Of a DNA stretch of 64,000 bases, positions 16,294 through 25,269 are shown one piece after another (position 1 is the stretch's first letter; every line of letters begins with the position of its first letter). The stretch comes from DASVVT01 sp036386415 (GTDB lineage: Bacteria; Acidobacteriota; Blastocatellia; Pyrinomonadales; Pyrinomonadaceae), in NCBI GenBank assembly GCA_036386415.1, contig DASVVT010000007.1:16948-80947 (forward strand), in the 5' to 3' direction. The position numbers and the translations under genes were made by a program. Below the pieces are notes generated by a model that saw only the letters and a list, made by a program, of their open reading frames with translations, was not told the origin of the DNA and did no database searches.

Positions 16294-19200
16294 TTAAGAG
16301 TCCGCCTGGCCTGCGTACTGGCGTGAGCTTGCGCCGGACATGAACGGAGCGTCTTCGGTGAGAGCCTGATCGACGAGCCGCCGCTGCTCCATCTCGTGGA
16401 TCGTGTAGGAGCCTGTGGCCGGGCTGGCAGAGGCTGCGCGCCCGACGTAGTAGGGTCGGTCGCAGCGCTCCATGAGATTCATCAGGCGAGGCTGCACGAA
16501 GTTCCAGCCGCCCATGTTCTGCGGCTCCTCCTGCGCCCAGACCAGTTGTGTGCTATTCGGGTAGCTGCTGAAAACCTCGCGCAGACGCTGTTCCGGGAAC
16601 GGGTAGAACTGTTCGAGCCTGAGAATGGCGACGCGCTCATCGTTAGACTTCTTGCGCGCCGCATTGAGATCGTAATAGACCTTGCCGCTACAGAGCACGA
16701 TGCGACGCACGGCTTCGCGATTCGTCACTTCGTGGTCATTTATGACGGGTTGAAAACCGCCGCCCGTCAACTCGTCAAGCCGTGAGGTCGCGGCGGGCAG
16801 TCTGAGCAGACTCTTCGGCGTGATGACGACGAGCGGGCGCATCGTCTCCTGTTTGACCTGACGGCGCAGAAGGTGGAAATACTGCGCCGGTGTGGTCGGG
16901 TAGCAGACCTGTAGATTGTTCTCCGCGCAGAGCGTGAGAAACCGCTCGATGCGTGCGCTGGAATGCTCCGGCCCCTGTCCTTCGTAGCCGTGCGGCAGCA
17001 GCAGCGCAAGCCGCGACTTCTGTTTCCACTTGTCCTCTGAAGCCGCTATGTACTGGTCTATGATGACCTGCGCGCCGTTGACGAAATCGCCGAACTGCGC
17101 CTCCCACATGACGAGCGCTTCACGTGCAATGACCGAATAGCCGTACTCGAATCCGAGCACTCCCTGTTCCGAAAGCGAGCTATCAAAGACTTCGAAGACG
17201 GCGTGCGGATCATCTGTCTCGCCGGGGCGCAGCTCGGAGAGCGGCGTCCAGGCCTGCCCGGTCTGCGTATCGTACATCACGGCATGGCGCTGGCTGAACG
17301 TGCCCCGGCCTGAATCCTGCCCGCTCAAACGCACGCGCACTCCTTCGAGAACGAGCGAGCCGAAGGCCAGGGCTTCGGCAAAAGCCCAGTCCATAGGCAC
17401 TTCACCCGCCCCCATCTTGGCGCGGCGCGTTAATTGGCCGACCATCTTCGGGTTGATGTGAAAGCCTTCGGGCACGACCGTGATCTTCTGCGTGATGCGC
17501 TCGATCTCCTTTGTCTCGACGCCCGTCTCAAGCAACGCCGATCCATCCTCTTCCTCGACCGGCGGTTGAAGCTCCGTGACCGGCGGCTTGTCGGCGACGA
17601 CCTGTTTCGCACGCGCCAGCGCGTCTTCGTAGCGCCGGACGCGCTCTTCGATCATCTCCCTGACTTCATCTTCGGTGACGATGCCTTCGCGTATGAGCTG
17701 GCGCGAGTAGATTTCGCGCACGCCCGGATGAGCCTTGACGCGCGCGTACATCAAAGGCTGTGTATAGCTCGGCTCGTCCGTTTCGTTGTGTCCCAGCTTG
17801 CGGAAGCCGACGATATCCAGCACCACGTCCTTGTTGAACTCCTGCCGGAAATCGAGCGCGATCTGAAGCACACGATAAGCCGCTTCGGGGTCGTCGCCGT
17901 TGACGTGAAAGATGGGAAGCTGCGTCATCTTCGCCACGTCCGTGGAGTAGATGGTCGAGCGTCCCTGTTCGGGCGAGGTGGTGAAGCCGATCTGGTTGTT
18001 GATGATAATGTGGATGGTTCCGCCCGTGCGATAGCCGCGCAGGTCTGCGAGATTGAGCGTCTCCATCACGATGCCCTGCCCGCTGAAGGCCGCGTCGCCA
18101 TGCAGGAGCACCGGCAGCGCGCGATCTATGACCTCCTCGCGCGGAGCATTCAGGGCATCCTGCTTGGCGCGCACCATGCCTTCGACGACCGCGTCGACAA
18201 ATTCAAGGTGGCTCGGATTGGGCGAGAGCGTTAGCCGCACGTTGCGCCCGCTCGCCGTCTGGCGCTCGCCCACCGCCCCCTGATGATATTTGACATCGCC
18301 TTCATCGGCGGGGAAGTTCGGGTGGACTGAGCCCTCGAAGGCCGCGAAGATGCGTTCGCAGAAATGTCCGATGACGTTGGCGAGCACGTTCAAGCGCCCG
18401 CGATGCGCCATGCCCATCGTGATGTCATCGACGCCGCGCGCCGCCGCGCCTTCGATCAACTGGTCTAGGAGCGGGATGATCGTCTCGCAGCCCTCCAACG
18501 AAAATCTTTTCTGGCCGAGGTATTTCGTATGCAGGAAGCGCTCGAACTGTTCGGCAGAGATCAGTTTCCACAGAAGTTGTTTCTTAATCTCAGGCTGTAT
18601 CGGCTGCGGGCTGACGAACTGCTGGCGTATCTGCTCGCGCAGCCAAACCTTCTGCTCCTTGCTCTGGATGTGGCGATACTCTATGCCGACCTTGCCGCAG
18701 TAAGCGCGGCGCAGAATGTCCAGTATGTCGCGCAGGGTGGCGCTCTCGACGCCGCCCAGGCCCCCCGTAATGAACTCACGATCCAAATCCCAGATCGTCA
18801 GCCCGTAGGTCTCTATGTCCAGCTCCGGATGATAATGCAGGGGCATCGCATGCAGCGGGTCTATGTCGGCAATGAGGTGGCCGCGCACGCGATAGGCATT
18901 GATAAGCTCAAGCACGCGCGCCTGTTTGACAACCTGATCGTGCATGTTATCGACGCCGAAGAGCGAAGGGTTGCGGTCAATAGACCAGCGCATCGGCGGG
19001 TAAGCAATCTCAAGGTCACTGAACAGCTCATCGTAGAAGCCATCCGCGCCGAGCAATAGCTCGTGCACGCGCGCGAGGAACGCGCCGGACTCCGCGCCCT
19101 GTATGATGCGGTGATCGTAGGTGCTGCTGATCGTCATCGCCTTGCTGATGCCGAGCTGCGAGAGAGCTTCGGGAGCCATCGCCTGGTATTCCGCAGGATA

Positions 19201-20130
19201 TTCGATTGCGCCCGTCGCGATGATGACGCTCTGGCCTGCCATCAGGCGCGGCGTTGAAGCGACCGTGCCCAGTGTTCCGGGGTTCGTCAAAGAGATGGTC
19301 GTGCCCTGAAAATCTGGAATCTGGAGCTTCCCATCACGCGCTCGCTTCACCACATCATCGTAGGCGTCCAGAAACTGCGAGAACTTCATCGCGCCTGCGT
19401 TCTTGATGTTCGGCACGAGAAGCGTGCGCGTCCCATCTTTTTTGGCAAGATCAATGGCGATGCCCAGATTGACTTCGGCGCGGCGCAGGCGCGCGGGCTT
19501 TCCATCGACCTCCGCGAAGCCGTCGTTAAGCTGCGGGAATTTATCGAGCGCGCGTACGAGAGCCCACGCGATCAGGTGCGTGTATGAAGCCTTGCTGCGA
19601 CCCCTCGGTTGCAGGTGCTCGTTGATGATGCGCCGGTTCTCGTCCAGAAGCTTGACGGGGACGCGCCGGTTCGAGGTCGCGGTCGGAACACCTAGACTCG
19701 CCTCCATGTTCTCGACGATCTTGAGCGCCGCGCCGCGAATCGGCACGGCCTCCTCCCCTGTGCTCGCCATAGCCGGAGCAGTAGCAGCAGTCGTCGCAGC
19801 AGGTGCGGGCTGACGCTCAGGCGCAGGTGTGGCCGCCGCGCTCGTCGTCGTCGCAGCCGCCGCCCCCGAGGCGTTTGCCGCCCCTGCCGCAGCCGCTCCA
19901 TCCCCGCCGGTTTTAGTTGCTATGGCACGCCCGTTCTCCGCCGCTTCCGCCGCCGTCGCCGAGGGGGCAGTTTCATTGCCCAGCAGCTCCGTGAAATAGG
20001 CGCGCCACGATTCGTCAACCAGCGACGGGTCGCTACGAAAACGGCTCAACAAGCCCTCTACGTACGTCGCATTGGCCCCAAAATTTTCCGAGATAAACTC
20101 TGATAGATTATTGTTTTGACGCTCGCTCAA
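16294..20130 (-). CDS. kgd: Multifunctional 2-oxoglutarate dehydrogenase E1 with fused E2 catalytic domain
   Basis: 1278 residues from a TTG at 20130 with GAGGTG eight bases upstream. The start is the E1 N-terminal helix (FGANATYVEGLLSRFR), then an Ala/Thr-rich linker without a lipoyl domain. An acyltransferase (E2) catalytic domain follows at about residues 128-370, with the DHRIIQG active-site motif (H340). The full E1 follows: GMAHRGRLNVL, the thiamine-binding GDAAFSGQG...NNQIGFTTSP and a transketolase-like C-terminal domain. This is the Kgd/OdhA architecture described in actinobacteria (SucA with an N-terminal E2 core). It would make succinyl-CoA from 2-oxoglutarate with a lipoyl-bearing partner encoded elsewhere. 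Confidence 0.93.
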   Translation of the reverse strand: MSERQNNNLSEFISENFGANATYVEGLLSRFRSDPSLVDESWRAYFTELLGNETAPSATAAEAAENGRAIATKTGGDGAAAAGAANASGAAAATTTSAAATPAPERQPAPAATTAATAPAMASTGEEAVPIRGAALKIVENMEASLGVPTATSNRRVPVKLLDENRRIINEHLQPRGRSKASYTHLIAWALVRALDKFPQLNDGFAEVDGKPARLRRAEVNLGIAIDLAKKDGTRTLLVPNIKNAGAMKFSQFLDAYDDVVKRARDGKLQIPDFQGTTISLTNPGTLGTVASTPRLMAGQSVIIATGAIEYPAEYQAMAPEALSQLGISKAMTISSTYDHRIIQGAESGAFLARVHELLLGADGFYDELFSDLEIAYPPMRWSIDRNPSLFGVDNMHDQVVKQARVLELINAYRVRGHLIADIDPLHAMPLHYHPELDIETYGLTIWDLDREFITGGLGGVESATLRDILDILRRAYCGKVGIEYRHIQSKEQKVWLREQIRQQFVSPQPIQPEIKKQLLWKLISAEQFERFLHTKYLGQKRFSLEGCETIIPLLDQLIEGAAARGVDDITMGMAHRGRLNVLANVIGHFCERIFAAFEGSVHPNFPADEGDVKYHQGAVGERQTASGRNVRLTLSPNPSHLEFVDAVVEGMVRAKQDALNAPREEVIDRALPVLLHGDAAFSGQGIVMETLNLADLRGYRTGGTIHIIINNQIGFTTSPEQGRSTIYSTDVAKMTQLPIFHVNGDDPEAAYRVLQIALDFRQEFNKDVVLDIVGFRKLGHNETDEPSYTQPLMYARVKAHPGVREIYSRQLIREGIVTEDEVREMIEERVRRYEDALARAKQVVADKPPVTELQPPVEEEDGSALLETGVETKEIERITQKITVVPEGFHINPKMVGQLTRRAKMGAGEVPMDWAFAEALAFGSLVLEGVRVRLSGQDSGRGTFSQRHAVMYDTQTGQAWTPLSELRPGETDDPHAVFEVFDSSLSEQGVLGFEYGYSVIAREALVMWEAQFGDFVNGAQVIIDQYIAASEDKWKQKSRLALLLPHGYEGQGPEHSSARIERFLTLCAENNLQVCYPTTPAQYFHLLRRQVKQETMRPLVVITPKSLLRLPAATSRLDELTGGGFQPVINDHEVTNREAVRRIVLCSGKVYYDLNAARKKSNDERVAILRLEQFYPFPEQRLREVFSSYPNSTQLVWAQEEPQNMGGWNFVQPRLMNLMERCDRPYYVGRAASASPATGSYTIHEMEQRRLVDQALTEDAPFMSGASSRQYAGQADS

Positions 20131-20175
20131 TGCTTTATCACCTCTTCAAGCTGATAAGCTCTAGCAATCTGCATG

Positions 20176-20196
20176 GTCGGCTGCGGCGCAGCCGAC
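20176..20196. promoter_or_regulatory. Perfect hairpin in the kgd leader
   Basis: A 9-bp perfect stem (GTCGGCTGC/GCAGCCGAC) around a 3-base loop lies about 45 bases before the kgd start. An AT-rich stretch (TATAAAAT on the minus strand, near 20214-20221) just upstream may be the -10 region, so the hairpin would be in the 5' leader. It could be an operator palindrome or an mRNA-stabilising stem. Confidence 0.45.
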
Positions 20197-20272
20197 TAAG
20201 GTTTACTCTATTTTATACGTATCTCTAGACTATCACCTTCTCCTTTTTATTGCATCCGGCAGCGTATCTAAA

Positions 20273-20388
20273 GAGGGAAGATTTAAACGCAAAGAGCGCA
20301 AAGGAGGAAGACGCAAAGGTCGCAAAGATATTCTGCTCTGCGACCTTTGCGAACAGCCTTCGCGTCCTTTGCGTTTAAATCTTCCCTC
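20273..20388. repeat. Inverted repeat, family B (AAACGCAAAGG words)
   Basis: Perfect 22-base termini at 20273-20294 and 20367-20388 read GAGGGAAGATTTAAACGCAA followed by AG. Inside, the CGCAAAG word recurs at irregular spacing on both arms. It lies between kgd and the secreted unknown gene. Confidence 0.88.
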
Positions 20389-20395
20389 GCTCTTC

Positions 20396-21115
20396 TTACT
20401 GCTTTGAAGCGGGGTCAGCCTTCAATTTCTTCAAAGGGTTGGGCAATGTGAGGCTGAGTTCGACGGGGACGACGCGCTTGAAGCGGAAGAAATATTTTTT
20501 GAAGCTACCGAAAACGTAGACGCGACCCGTCACAGGCCAGAGGTCTTTCGGCTTGCCCCATTCACCGAGCGCGCCGAGCATGGCGTTGGCCGCGGTGACG
20601 AAGATGCGAATCGGCTCGGCGAGCCTGACGCTCTGTTTGTTGGGCAGGTTGAAGCGGTGGTCGTAGTCTTCGACTGTGACGGGCACGCCGTTGACGATCA
20701 TGTCCTCGAAGGTGAGAAAGTGTACCTGCCCGGCCTGCTTGACGGCGGCCAGCGTGAGCGGCACCTCCAGCGTCATCCCTTGCGGCGTGGTCTTAACGAT
20801 GCGCGGCTCGCCGAACTGTATCAGCGCATGCACATCGGGCGGCGGACTCGCCCCTTGCTCCCCCGTCCCGGAGTTCGGCGACTGCTTGATCTCCACGCGG
20901 ACGCGCTCGACCTTGTAACCGCGTATCTCATTCGCGTAGACGTGCCCGAATGATCCCCCCTTTGATTCCGGCTTCGCAATCTGCTGTTGAGCCGGAGCGG
21001 CGGGCACAAGAAGAATGAGCAGGGTGATCAGTGCGGCCAGAGTTTGACGGACGTACACGGATGGAGCGTATACGCCCTCAGATTCTCTCATCGCTTGTCT
21101 TGCAGACTCTCTCAT
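20396..21115 (-). CDS. Secreted hypothetical protein
   Basis: 239 residues in the longest form. The true start is unclear: ATG at 21115, ATG eight codons later, or a GTG just before VRQTLAALI. The first two starts lie in a duplicated MRES segment. The signal peptide TLAALITLLILLVPAAPAQ is clear. The mature part is beta-rich, with a charged segment (GYKVERVRVEIKQS) and a C-terminal basic, aromatic region (YVFGSFKKYFFRFKR). No family is recognised. It lies between two palindromic repeats, downstream of cheA on the same strand. Confidence 0.6.
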   Translation of the reverse strand: MRESARQAMRESEGVYAPSVYVRQTLAALITLLILLVPAAPAQQQIAKPESKGGSFGHVYANEIRGYKVERVRVEIKQSPNSGTGEQGASPPPDVHALIQFGEPRIVKTTPQGMTLEVPLTLAAVKQAGQVHFLTFEDMIVNGVPVTVEDYDHRFNLPNKQSVRLAEPIRIFVTAANAMLGALGEWGKPKDLWPVTGRVYVFGSFKKYFFRFKRVVPVELSLTLPNPLKKLKADPASKQ

Positions 21116-21184
21116 CTATCTCGATCTCTCGTGCGCGCGGGGCGCATTATATAGCAGGTTGAGATTCTGGTATGACGAAAGATT

Positions 21185-21286
21185 AACCACCGCAGATACA
21201 GAGGCACAGAGAAAACATAAGATAGATCAAGACAGATTAAATAAATTTTTATGGCCTGCTCTGTGTCTCTGTGTCTCCGTGGTGAA
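21185..21286. repeat. Inverted repeat, family C copy 2
   Basis: The left arm (21185-21213, ACCACCGCAGATACAGAGGC and on) pairs with the right arm (21256-21286, CTGCTCTGTGTCTCTGTGTC and on) around an AT-rich centre. Confidence 0.8.
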
Positions 21287-21293
21287 AATTTCT

Positions 21294-23336
21294 TTATAAA
21301 GCCATTTCCAATAATCTTGGCAGGTCAAGAACGAGGGCGACCGCGCCGCCAGGCATCTCGGCTGCGCCTCCGATACCGCGCCAGCGTGCGGCGTAGCGCC
21401 CGAGCCCGCGCACCAGCACTTCATGATGCCCGTCCCAACCGTCTACGGCGACCGCCGCCCGCCTGAGCGCTTCCTGATCGCCAGCAGTTTGCGCTCCGTG
21501 CCCTGCGACGTGCGAGATAATGATGTGCACGCGTTCTCCCTCTTTACCTTGATCGCTCGCAGGCTGAGCGAGGAGTCGCCGCATGTGGACGAGCGGCAGC
21601 AGCGCGCCGCGCCAGCGTATCACCAGTTGATCGCCGATCCGCTCCACTTCGTGCGCATCTATGAAGCCTGCTTCGATGATGTGGCCTGCATCGACGCAAT
21701 ATTGATAGCCCGCCGAACGAACGACGAGCGCGGGGACAAGCGCGAGCGTGGTCGGCAGAGTCATCTCGAAGGTCGTGCCCGCGCCGGGTTCGCTCCAGAT
21801 GCGCAATTCGCCGCCCACCTGCTCAACGCCGTGTTCCACCACGTCGAGCCCGACGCCGCGACCCGACGTGTTTGAGATGGACGCGGCCGTTGAAAAGCCC
21901 GGGCGAAAGATGAGCCGTAGGCTCTGCTCTCTGGTGAGGCTCTCGCCTCGTTCGACGATGCCCCGTTCGAGCGCGGCGCGTGCGACCGCCTTGGTATCTA
22001 TGCCGCGCCCGTCATCTTCGACGCGCAGGCGCACACGGCTGCCCTCAGCCACGGCTTCAAGCAGGACGCGCCCGCGCGCAGGCTTACCCGCGCTCGTGCG
22101 TTCATCCATCGACTCGATGCCATGATCGACGGCGTTGCGCAGCAGATGCAAGAGCGGATCGGAGATCGCGTCGGCGAGCGATTTATCGAGACGCACATCG
22201 CCGCCACGCGTCTCAAAGTCCACCTCTTTACCGGTCGCACGCGCGGCCATCACTCCGGCACGAGCGGCGCGTGCAAGCGTCTGTGCTATCGGGATCATGC
22301 GCATCCCTATGAGACGCTCTTCAAGCTCTACGAAGCGGCGTTGGATACGCGTGGAGCGAATCTCCATCTCTGTGCGCTCAGAGCGTGTCAGCTCGGAAGA
22401 GAGCGACAGATCGAGCGCATCGGTCGTGTCCGTGAGCAGCTCGTGCGCGGCAGAGACCATCTCGTCAAGCTCGCTCAGCTCGACGCGCACCAGCGAGGTC
22501 AGGGAAGCGATGGAGGTGGCCTGCGACTCCTGGCCTTCAAACAGGGGCTCGCCGCCCTCTTCGCTTTCAACGGATGCGCCAGCGTCAGGCTCCTCTACGC
22601 TCAGCTCCTTGAACGTAGCAGCGCCGAATGGAGTGACCCGCGCCGTCACCTCCTCGAGGCTCGCGGCGGTCGCATAGACGATGCGAAAGTTGATCTGATC
22701 CGCCGCGCCCCCGTCCAGCCCCGGCAGTGTCGAGATGAGTTCGCCGACTTCAGCGAGCGCATCGCTGAAGTCTCGAAAGCGCTCGTCGAAGGTGGCGAGA
22801 TCGAAGTTGACCGTGACGATGAAGAGACGCGCGTCTTCCGCCGCCGCTTCGCGCAGGCGGTGCTGCTCGTACTCGCTGAGCGAGCGTGCGATCTCTTCTG
22901 GCAGCGCGGCGAGCGCCGTGGTGGCGCCCGTCTCAGACGCCTTCTCACCTTCGCTCTTGAGCGTGAGGCGGCGCAGACGTTCGATGAGCGTGAACGGCGT
23001 TGACGGCGCGAGCCCGCGCGAGACAGCGTTCAGGCTCTGCGCAATCGCCGCCGCGCTGTCTTCGAAGGCATCGAGCACGGCATCGCTGACCGCGATGCGC
23101 CCCAGGCGAACGCCGTCCAAAAGGGTCTCGAATTCATGTGCGATCTGGCTGGTGACGTCCAACTCGGCGGCGGAAGCCGTTCCCTTGATCGTGTGCACGT
23201 GGCGGAAGATGCGTGCCGTCAGCTCGCGCCGTGCGCGACCCTCAGACGCCCGCGCACGCAACGCCTGAAGGTCTCCGACCAGCATCTCGATGAGGTCTTC
23301 GGCCTCGGCCAGGAATTCGCGCAGCAGTTGATCCAT
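21294..23336 (-). CDS. cheA: Chemotaxis-type histidine kinase CheA
   Basis: 680 residues. The HPt domain (1-105) carries the phospho-acceptor His48 in HVHTIKGTA. A second domain (about 155-255) may be a P2-like response-regulator docking region. The dimerisation helices (about 280-345) lead into the HATPase: LLRNAVDHGIES (N box), VEDDGRGID (G1), GRGVGLDVVEHGVEQVGG (G2). A CheW-like domain ends the protein (about 540-680). It phosphorylates CheY-type partners. cheY lies upstream, separated by a family A repeat, while cheW, cheR and cheB sit 11 kb away on the other strand. The ATG directly follows the repeat, without a visible Shine-Dalgarno site. Confidence 0.92.
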   Translation of the reverse strand: MDQLLREFLAEAEDLIEMLVGDLQALRARASEGRARRELTARIFRHVHTIKGTASAAELDVTSQIAHEFETLLDGVRLGRIAVSDAVLDAFEDSAAAIAQSLNAVSRGLAPSTPFTLIERLRRLTLKSEGEKASETGATTALAALPEEIARSLSEYEQHRLREAAAEDARLFIVTVNFDLATFDERFRDFSDALAEVGELISTLPGLDGGAADQINFRIVYATAASLEEVTARVTPFGAATFKELSVEEPDAGASVESEEGGEPLFEGQESQATSIASLTSLVRVELSELDEMVSAAHELLTDTTDALDLSLSSELTRSERTEMEIRSTRIQRRFVELEERLIGMRMIPIAQTLARAARAGVMAARATGKEVDFETRGGDVRLDKSLADAISDPLLHLLRNAVDHGIESMDERTSAGKPARGRVLLEAVAEGSRVRLRVEDDGRGIDTKAVARAALERGIVERGESLTREQSLRLIFRPGFSTAASISNTSGRGVGLDVVEHGVEQVGGELRIWSEPGAGTTFEMTLPTTLALVPALVVRSAGYQYCVDAGHIIEAGFIDAHEVERIGDQLVIRWRGALLPLVHMRRLLAQPASDQGKEGERVHIIISHVAGHGAQTAGDQEALRRAAVAVDGWDGHHEVLVRGLGRYAARWRGIGGAAEMPGGAVALVLDLPRLLEMAL

Positions 23337-23340
23337 AAAA

Positions 23341-23488
23341 GAGTAGACAGTAGTCAGTAGCCAGTAGTCAGTAGAAAAGAAAGCAGAGCGCTCTGCTTTG
23401 TTGGCTATTACGGTTTAGGTGATCGGTATCAAACCCATCAACTGCTTTTCATTTCTACTGGCTACTGACTACTGACTACTGTCTACTT
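23341..23488. repeat. Heptamer inverted-repeat element, family A copy 2
   Basis: AGTAGNC heptamers on the left (23342-23380) and the complement on the right (23452-23487) flank a centre of about 70 bases. The centre resembles that of the copy at 34758. It separates cheY from cheA. Confidence 0.85.
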
Positions 23489-23855
23489 ATCTTATCAGAT
23501 GCTTGTTGATGGTGCGCCGCAATTGTTCCGGCGTGAAAGGCTTCGCCAGGTAGTCGTCGGCTCCGAGGGCGAGGGCGCGCTCTTTATCCTGCTCGGCTGC
23601 TTCGGTGGAGATGATGATGACTGGGATATGGCGCAGGCGCTCGGTTTCCTTGATGAAACGGATCAGCTCAAGGCCGTTGATTTCGGGCATGTGAACGTCG
23701 GTCAGCACGAGATCAATCTCGGTGGTGCTCAAGAGCTTCAAAGCTTCAAGCCCTGTGGAGACGCGCTCGACCCGTAGATCGACGGCCTCGGCGAGCGCCG
23801 CCGCCACCAGAGACCGCGTTGCGGAGGAATCGTCTACGACCAGTAAGTGCTTCAT
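23487..23855 (-). CDS. cheY: Single-domain response regulator CheY
   Basis: 122 residues, a stand-alone receiver domain. The acidic pocket is D8/D9, the phospho-acceptor is D53 (LVLTDVHMPE), the switch Ser/Thr lies in IISTE (S83/T84) and the Lys is K105 (AKPF). No output domain is present. It is the likely phosphoryl partner of the downstream CheA. It may act on a motor or on a non-motile output, since no flagellar genes are in the window. Repeats on both sides leave no clear ribosome site. Confidence 0.92.
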   Translation of the reverse strand: MKHLLVVDDSSATRSLVAAALAEAVDLRVERVSTGLEALKLLSTTEIDLVLTDVHMPEINGLELIRFIKETERLRHIPVIIISTEAAEQDKERALALGADDYLAKPFTPEQLRRTINKHLIR

Positions 23856-23874
23856 AAAAGGGAAGAGGATGAAA

Positions 23875-24020
23875 CAGTAGACAGTAGTCAGTAGTCAGTA
23901 GTCAGTAGAAAAGAAAATCGGTTGATGCGTTCGATATAGAGCTTCTGCAATCATAGTAGACTGAAGCGCGCAAGCGCTCTGTCTTTCTACTGGCTACTGA
24001 CTACTGTCTACTGTCTACTT
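23875..24020. repeat. Heptamer inverted-repeat element, family A copy 3
   Basis: Five AGTAG(A/T)C words on the left, the complementary CTACTG words on the right (to 24020), and a centre of about 75 bases. It lies between nusB and cheY. Confidence 0.85.
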
Positions 24021-24033
24021 CTCTACCGTTGTT

Positions 24034-24522
24034 CTACGCTGACAGTGACTGCTCGCCGCTCGACTCTTCTGAATCTTCCCCGTCATCGACGGTGTGCTCC
24101 TGCGGGTGCTGTTCGTCCAGATCGCGCTTGATGGCATCAAGTATTCCGTTGATGAATTGCGTGGCCTCGTAGGTTGAAAAACGGCGTGCTATTTCGAGAG
24201 CCTCGTTGATGGCGACGGTACGAGGGGTTGGCTCATGCAAAAATTCGTAGACGGCGAGCCGCAGGATATTGCGGTCAACGATTGCCATGCGCGAGATGCG
24301 CCAGTGCTCGGCGCGCGAGCGTATGCGCTCATCCAGCTCCACCAGATGCACGAGCGTGCCTGTCGCCAGCCGGGTCGCAAATTCCTGCGCCACCGGTTCA
24401 ACGTCTGCGTCGCCCAGCTCAGCCCAGTACGTGCGCACCAGTTCATCGACGCGCGTCTCGGAAACATCCGCCGCAAAGAGCATTTGCAAGGCGCACTCAC
24501 GCGCCTTACGCCTTGAACCCAT
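24034..24522 (-). CDS. nusB: Transcription antitermination factor NusB
   Basis: 162 residues, slightly longer than usual because of an acidic tail (DDGEDSEESSGEQ). The N-terminal RNA-binding Arg-rich start (GSRRKARECALQMLFA) is typical. So is the helix WRISRMAIVDRNILRLAVYEFL, followed by PRTVAINEALEIARRFS and FINGILDAI. It binds boxA with NusE in rRNA antitermination. It lies just downstream of ribH, a pairing conserved in many bacteria. Confidence 0.93.
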   Translation of the reverse strand: MGSRRKARECALQMLFAADVSETRVDELVRTYWAELGDADVEPVAQEFATRLATGTLVHLVELDERIRSRAEHWRISRMAIVDRNILRLAVYEFLHEPTPRTVAINEALEIARRFSTYEATQFINGILDAIKRDLDEQHPQEHTVDDGEDSEESSGEQSLSA

Positions 24523-24530
24523 AATACCTT

Positions 24531-24614
24531 AGTAGTCAGTAGTCAGTAGTCAGTAGTCAGTAGCCAGCATAAAACTAGAATGCTTTTCTACTGTCTACTG
24601 GCTACTGACTACTT
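24531..24614. repeat. Heptamer inverted-repeat element, family A copy 4 (short core)
   Basis: The left arm has five AGTAGTC words. The right arm runs into the 3' end of ribH. The centre is only about 22 bases. Confidence 0.82.
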
Positions 24615-25095
24615 CTTTATACAGATTAACCAACTCGACAGCCGACATGGCGGCCTCGAACCCCTTGTTGCCGGCCTTCACCCCGGCGCGATCAATCGCT
24701 TGTTCGAGCGTGTCCGCAGTTACGATGCCGTAGACCACGGGGACGCCGGTCTCCATCCCCGCCTGCGCGATTCCCTTCGTCACCTCGCCCGCGATGTACT
24801 CGAAGTGCGGCGTCTGGCCGCGAATGATCGTGCCCAGACAGACGATGGCATCAAACTTTCCCGAAGCCGCAAGTTTTCGCGCCAGCAGCGGAATCTCGAA
24901 CGAGCCTGGAACCTTGAAAAGCTCGACCGCTTTCTCGCCCGCGCCGAGCCTCTCCAATGCATCAAGCGCGCCCTCAGTGAGCCGCGCCGTCAGAAAATCG
25001 TTCCAGCGGCTCGCAATGAGTGCGAAGCGAAAGCCTTCTGCGTTCAGGCGTCCTTGATGAATAACGGGCTGCAAGAGCTTTTCCGGCGACTCCAA
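24595..25095 (-). CDS. ribH: 6,7-dimethyl-8-ribityllumazine synthase
   Basis: 166 residues from a TTG at 25095; no in-frame ATG lies near. Family motifs are intact: FALIASRWNDFL, VPGSFEIPLLARKLA, CLGTIIRGQTPHFEYIAGEVTKGI and GIVTADTLEQAIDRAGVKAGNKG. The catalytic His lies in TPHFEY. It condenses the ribityl-amino-pyrimidine with dihydroxybutanone phosphate in riboflavin synthesis. The last residues (VVSSQ and the stop) are encoded by the family A repeat, so the repeat has rewritten the C-terminus. It leads the ribH-nusB pair. Confidence 0.93.
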   Translation of the reverse strand: MESPEKLLQPVIHQGRLNAEGFRFALIASRWNDFLTARLTEGALDALERLGAGEKAVELFKVPGSFEIPLLARKLAASGKFDAIVCLGTIIRGQTPHFEYIAGEVTKGIAQAGMETGVPVVYGIVTADTLEQAIDRAGVKAGNKGFEAAMSAVELVNLYKEVVSSQ

Positions 25096-25269
25096 TCAGT
25101 TAAAGAGTGAAAGCATTCGCAGTATAGGGGAAGCGAGGGATGAGTGACAAGTAGGTATAGATGAAGGAGGAATGATGGACGGCGCGAGACGTGTCAACGT
25201 CTACTTCAATGCTCGATCCTGAGCATCTTCTCTGTGAACACGGTCAGCCAGCAGAGACACAATAATCGT

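Noticed and set aside
17434..18234. Plus-strand 266-codon frame inside kgd
   Set aside because: Shadow of the E1 domain; no start context and no recognisable motifs.
16294..20130. Two separate genes (E2 and E1) joined by an assembly error
   Set aside because: The frame is continuous and the order matches the known Kgd/OdhA fusion, including the E1 N-terminal helix before the E2 core.
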